A stretch of DNA of 64,000 bases from DATKUK01 sp035530655 (GTDB taxonomy: Bacteria > Planctomycetota > Phycisphaerae > UBA1845 > DATKUK01), in the NCBI GenBank assembly GCA_035530655.1, contig DATKUK010000067.1:45441-109440 (forward strand). The letters run 5' to 3'. The position numbers were made by a program, and so were the translations under genes. The notes under the pieces were generated by a model. It did no database searches, was not told where the DNA came from, and worked only from the letters and a program-made list of their open reading frames with translations. Position 1 is the first letter of the stretch, and each line of letters begins with the position of its first letter. Positions 60,392-64,000 of this stretch are shown piece after piece.

Positions 60392-62077
60392 TCATGCCTG
60401 GGTGGCGTTGCCTTGTCCTGGCGGCAGCGAGCGCAGTCTGCGGAGAAGTGTGAGAGTCTCGCGGCCGAGCAGGCGTCCGACGCGGTGTTCCTCATCGACC
60501 ACGTGTGCGCCGCTTGCGGCGAGCTGCTGGGCGTAAAAGTGGTAGCGGGCTCGCGAGACGACCGGGACGTTGGGCGCCAGGGCCTTGACCTGCATGATGA
60601 TCTGCCGGGCGGTGCGATGATCGGGGGTGGTGACGACCAACGCACGCGCGGACGTCAGGTGCGCATGGTCCAATACCTGCTGGCGCGCAGCGTCACCGAG
60701 CACGGCGGTGAGCTTTTCCTCGCGTGCGGCGGCTACGCTGCGAGGGTTCAGATCGACGATGACCACGGCAAAGCCGGCAGCTTTCAGGCGCCCGGCCGCC
60801 TCGCGTCCGGCCGGTCCGTAGCCCACCACGATTACATGGTCAGCCAAGGCGTTCTGTGGGGCGCGTGTGGCTGGTTCGGGCTCTCGGGCCAGGCCGATCC
60901 GAGTCAGCAGACGCTCCCATGCCCTTCCGGCGACCGGCGCCACGCCGACCAGGAAAGGCGTGAGAAACATGGCGACCACGGTGGCGGCGACGAAGAGCTT
61001 GAAGGCATGATCGCCAATCAGCCGCCCGCCGTAAGCGATCTCGGCCAGGACGAAAGAGAACTCACCTACCTGCGCCAGACACAGGCCGGTGGCCATCGTG
61101 GTGCGGTGCGAGTTGTGGAAGATTCGGATGATCGCCCAGATGATGAGCGCCTTTCCCGCCACGACAGCCAGGACAACAAGGACCACGCTGAAGAGATTCG
61201 CGGCGATCCAGGCCAGCTCGGCCAGCATGCCGATGGACACGAAGAACAACGTGACGAACAGCGTCCGCAGCACGTGGACGTCGGCACGGATCTGGGTGGC
61301 AAAGGGCGACTCGCCCAGCAACATGCCGGCCACGAAGGCCCCGAACGCGGGCGAGAGGTTCAGCTTGTGAGCGCCCCAGGTTGCCCCGACACAGATCACC
61401 ACCGCCAACAGAATGGGCAGTTCCCGGTTCCTTGCGAAAAACGTGGCCGCGAAGATGCGAGGCAACAGATAGCGGCTGATCACGTGCAGCACGGCAATCA
61501 ACAGGACGGCCAGGCCGATGGCACGCCCCATGTCCATCAGGACTTGTCCCGACGAGCCCTGTCCAGCCAGGGCCGTCACCAGCAGGACCAGCGGCGCGAC
61601 GGCTATGTCCTGCAACAGCAGGATGCCCAGTGCGTGTCGGCCGTGAACGCTGTCGAGTTCGGCGCGGTCGACCAAGCTTCGCAAAACACAGGTGGTGCTG
61701 CTGAGGGCGACCATGGCACCGAACGCGACGGCCTGGGCGATGCTTTGCCCGAGCAGCAGGCACACCCCGCCGGTAGCCAGGCCGGTCACCACGACCTGAA
61801 GCGAGCCGCCGCCGAAGGCGACCACCCCCAGCCTGCGCAAACGCGGCCAGGAGAACTCCAGTCCGATGGCAAACAGCAGCAGCGACACGCCCAGTTCGGC
61901 GAGTCCCGTAACGACCTTGCTGCTGGCCACCAGGTTTAACGCGCCGGGCCCGAGCAGCATGCCCGCGGCTAGATAGCCGAGGATCGCGCTTTGGCCGAGG
62001 CGCTCCAGGATCGCGCCGAACAGCAGGGCCATCCCCAGCAGCGAGACGAGATGGATGAGGATGTCCCAGAATTCCAT
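60392..62077 (-). CDS. CPA2 / Kef-type cation:proton antiporter
   Basis: 561 residues from ATG 62077. Twelve to thirteen membrane helices of the Na+/H+ exchanger type, with AELGVSLLLFAIGLEFSWPRL, ALSSTTCVLRSL and GILLLQDIAVAPLVLL (conserved QD). The C-terminal TrkA-N domain (HVIVVGYGPAGREAAGRL) is a nucleotide-binding gate like that of KefB/KefC. It exchanges K+ or Na+ for protons across the inner membrane. It stands alone. Confidence 0.92.
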   Translation of the reverse strand: MEFWDILIHLVSLLGMALLFGAILERLGQSAILGYLAAGMLLGPGALNLVASSKVVTGLAELGVSLLLFAIGLEFSWPRLRRLGVVAFGGGSLQVVVTGLATGGVCLLLGQSIAQAVAFGAMVALSSTTCVLRSLVDRAELDSVHGRHALGILLLQDIAVAPLVLLVTALAGQGSSGQVLMDMGRAIGLAVLLIAVLHVISRYLLPRIFAATFFARNRELPILLAVVICVGATWGAHKLNLSPAFGAFVAGMLLGESPFATQIRADVHVLRTLFVTLFFVSIGMLAELAWIAANLFSVVLVVLAVVAGKALIIWAIIRIFHNSHRTTMATGLCLAQVGEFSFVLAEIAYGGRLIGDHAFKLFVAATVVAMFLTPFLVGVAPVAGRAWERLLTRIGLAREPEPATRAPQNALADHVIVVGYGPAGREAAGRLKAAGFAVVIVDLNPRSVAAAREEKLTAVLGDAARQQVLDHAHLTSARALVVTTPDHRTARQIIMQVKALAPNVPVVSRARYHFYAQQLAASGAHVVDEEHRVGRLLGRETLTLLRRLRSLPPGQGNATQA

Positions 62078-62173
62078 GATCGTTTGCCCGCCCGACAGCG
62101 GTGGACTGGCGCGTTCGTTTCTTCCCCTGCCAGACAAGAGGACATGATTCTACCGAAGGCGGGTGCCACGGTC

Positions 62174-62193
62174 GATCCCGGCGCGCCGGGATC
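62174..62193. repeat. 20-bp perfect palindrome
   Basis: GATCCCGGCG/CGCCGGGATC around an axis at 62183/62184. It is in the 62078-62649 gene-free region, where GGACCGTGCCACCCA also occurs twice (about 62343 and 62472). No T-run adjoins, so it is not a terminator. Its role is unknown. Confidence 0.6.
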
Positions 62194-62649
62194 GGCCGTG
62201 TGACTTGAGGCGTTGTGTTCCGTTGGCGAATGACGGCCCGACTTCGTCCGGGCGCGCCGGGATGCCACCCACCGCGCTATGCTCCGTTGGCCCGTGTGCC
62301 ACCGCTCTTGAGCAGTGTTCGATTACACGGCCCGGCTGGGCCGGACCGTGCCACCCACCGGACGGGCAAAGACCGTGCCCACGCAGAGACCACGGACGAC
62401 CAGTACGTCGCGATTCAATCGTCTTCTTGCAGGAACGCATGACCACACGCGCAGCACGGGCGTGGGCATGCCGCCCGAGACGGACCGTGCCACCCATGGG
62501 CGGCAAGCCGCTCACAACGGATATATTGGGACGTTTGGCGGCGTCGGTGTGCGGGAGTTGATCCGGTATGCAGAATGTGCTAGTCTGGGATTGAGTCAAT
62601 CGTCTTTGTGGGGTTCGATTCGGGGTGTGGTGACAGCGGAGGGATGAAC

Positions 62650-64000
62650 ATGTCCCATCGATTGCGGGGTGTGGATGTTGCGGTAACGGTGGTCGTTCTC
62701 GTGGCGGCGGCCGGCGTCGGCGCGGCGCTGGTGGGGACCGTCGCGACGGACAGCCAGCAGGCACGGTGTGCGGCCAATCTGGGCAAGTTCGGTGAGGCGC
62801 TGGCGGCGTACGAGGCGCAATGGGGGGAATTCCCGCCGTGCGATCCGTTCCTGCTGATGCCGTCCTGTCCACCAGGCGATCCCGATCCCGCCCTGAGACG
62901 GTCCTACACCCGTCCCGAACAGTGCGCCGACCCGCCCCACGGGCGCCTGCTATACGCAATGGGCTACGTTCCCTCAATCGACGCCAGCTTCCCTTTCTAC
63001 GCCCCATGGTACCAAGAACCGTACGGATTCCGGATTGCGACGGAGATTGGCGGGCGCGACTGTGTGCCCCCACCCGCGATCTGTCCCTCAGCCGTTCTGG
63101 ACAACGTGATGGACCCACAGAGTCCGGAATTGGACCCATGGTCATATGAAGATGCATACCCGATTCTTTATAAATACGCAGCCTGCTACATGGTGAATCG
63201 CATCCTGCGGTCGCCCACCGACCACGGACGATGGCCCGTCCGTCCCGACGACGAGTTCGAGGATGACTTTTTCTACGACGGACCGACCGACAACATCTGG
63301 GGCAGGGCCGAGACGCGCCTGGATGCCGGAAGCGGTGTCCGCAACTACCACGTACAGGCAATCAACAGCGACGAGGTGTTGGCGCCGGGCAAGGTGGTCT
63401 ATCTGTGTGACTCCCTGGACTATTGCACGGACGACTCCTCGGTGGAACCGCCGTTCGGCGCTCTCGGGGCGGGTCGGCAGAGTGCGGGCATGTGGTACAT
63501 GCAGAGAGGTGGCACACCACCCGGCGCGGTCATTCTCGGTTCGCGCCACAACGGGAAGGCGAACGCACTGTACGCCGACGGACACATCAGCGACGACGGA
63601 CAGACCGTCCGCAACCGACGCGGCCAGATCGCGATTGCATCGACGTTCTCTGATTTCACGGTTGAAAACAACCTGGGGAATCAGCATTACACCTTGCCCT
63701 GTGGGCCATACATGGATGCAACGGCGCCCGGTGGTGGCGCACCGGCCCCGGGCGACGACGAGCCGCCGACGGTGACGGCCGTCTGGCCCGGCGATGAGGG
63801 CGCCAGCAGCCCCAACGCCACCCACATTACGATCACCTTCAGCGAGCAGGTGCTGATTAACACTACAGCGCCGCTTAGTCATGGATTTCACGGTTCATCC
63901 GGTACGCAGCAGCGTAATCGATCCACTCTGATGCCGAGCGTGCGAAGGCGTCGGCGGGTCCTTTTCGTATGCGACTTGCGGGCCTGCCGGTTGCGACGTT
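62650..64000 (+). CDS. Pseudopilin with H-X9-DG motif and Ig-like tail, partial
   Basis: Starts at ATG 62650 (GGAGGG six bases upstream) and is open to the right edge. An N-terminal hydrophobic segment (VAVTVVVLVAAAGVGAALVG) is followed by RCAANLGKFGEALAAYEAQWGEFP, as in type II secretion-like pseudopilins. The motif RHNGKANALYADGHIS matches the H-X9-DG signature of planctomycete prepilin-like proteins. After about residue 370, DDEPPTVTAVWPGD and THITITFSEQV look like an Ig (SbsA/Big_5) domain. Beyond about 63870 the frame becomes Arg-rich and less protein-like, so a frameshift is possible. Confidence 0.75.
   Translation, partial: MSHRLRGVDVAVTVVVLVAAAGVGAALVGTVATDSQQARCAANLGKFGEALAAYEAQWGEFPPCDPFLLMPSCPPGDPDPALRRSYTRPEQCADPPHGRLLYAMGYVPSIDASFPFYAPWYQEPYGFRIATEIGGRDCVPPPAICPSAVLDNVMDPQSPELDPWSYEDAYPILYKYAACYMVNRILRSPTDHGRWPVRPDDEFEDDFFYDGPTDNIWGRAETRLDAGSGVRNYHVQAINSDEVLAPGKVVYLCDSLDYCTDDSSVEPPFGALGAGRQSAGMWYMQRGGTPPGAVILGSRHNGKANALYADGHISDDGQTVRNRRGQIAIASTFSDFTVENNLGNQHYTLPCGPYMDATAPGGGAPAPGDDEPPTVTAVWPGDEGASSPNATHITITFSEQVLINTTAPLSHGFHGSSGTQQRNRSTLMPSVRRRRRVLFVCDLRACRLRR

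Overview
The window is GC-rich DNA that most resembles a planctomycete chromosome, probably from the Phycisphaerae side of the phylum. The pointers are indirect: dockerin-bearing secreted proteins, an H-X9-DG pseudopilin, HAF-repeat and YadA-head-like surface proteins, an RRM RNA-binding protein, a remnant of a membrane/TPR protein of the PMT type, and an ECF sigma/anti-sigma pair with a large C-terminal domain. There are no rRNA or tRNA genes and no CRISPR array. Many genes start at positions different from the longest open frame; I chose starts from Shine-Dalgarno (SD) spacing, domain boundaries and ATGA overlaps.

Layout. 1-9.8 kb (minus): a translation/housekeeping operon nusA, infB, a zinc-ribbon membrane protein, ylxP-like, rbfA, an HhH-GPD protein, hisG and a TPR lipoprotein, with four-base ATGA overlaps in the last four genes. 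10-11.7 kb: a MalK/UgpC-type ABC ATPase with its terminator, then a collapsed pseudogene. 12.2-26.2 kb: mostly secreted or surface genes (M4 metallopeptidase with dockerin, HAF/TSP3 protein with a C-terminal anchor, lipoprotein, TadG-like protein, dockerin protein, a 1405-residue YadA-head-like repeat protein), with an RRM protein and a formyltransferase among them. 26.2-27.3 kb: a hairpin-dense gene-free stretch with a sigma70-type promoter and a strong terminator, a candidate small RNA locus. 27.3-41.6 kb: mainly plus-strand metabolic and processing genes (hydrolases, GH2, S41 protease, tsaD, larB, nnrD, M20 peptidase, acetamidase), then a REP/RAYT element and a deacetylase-like lipoprotein. 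41.7-43.3 kb: a second TadG-like gene behind a c-di-GMP-I (GEMM) riboswitch. 43.7-51.9 kb: GNAT, HMA-domain protein, membrane proteins, pilT, pyrK with a promoter-terminator leader, a Gfo/Idh oxidoreductase and a RCK potassium channel. 51.9-58.6 kb: accessory and damaged, with a GH42 gene split around a CPBP protease, ECF sigma/anti-sigma, an IS3 remnant and a frameshifted DUF3887 membrane gene. 58.8-64 kb: ADP-ribosylglycohydrolase, a CPA2/Kef antiporter and a pseudopilin that runs off the end.

How the parts fit together. The TadG-like proteins, PilT, pseudopilin, riboswitch and repeat adhesin suggest surface attachment, at least partly under c-di-GMP control. GH2, GH42, the ABC ATPase and the Gfo/Idh enzyme suggest glycan use. 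The most notable items are the GEMM-controlled TadG gene, two promoter-to-terminator small RNA candidates (26.77-26.94 kb plus strand; 48.84-48.95 kb minus strand), the RAYT unit flanked by an 84-bp duplication of the acetamidase tail, and the split GH42 locus.
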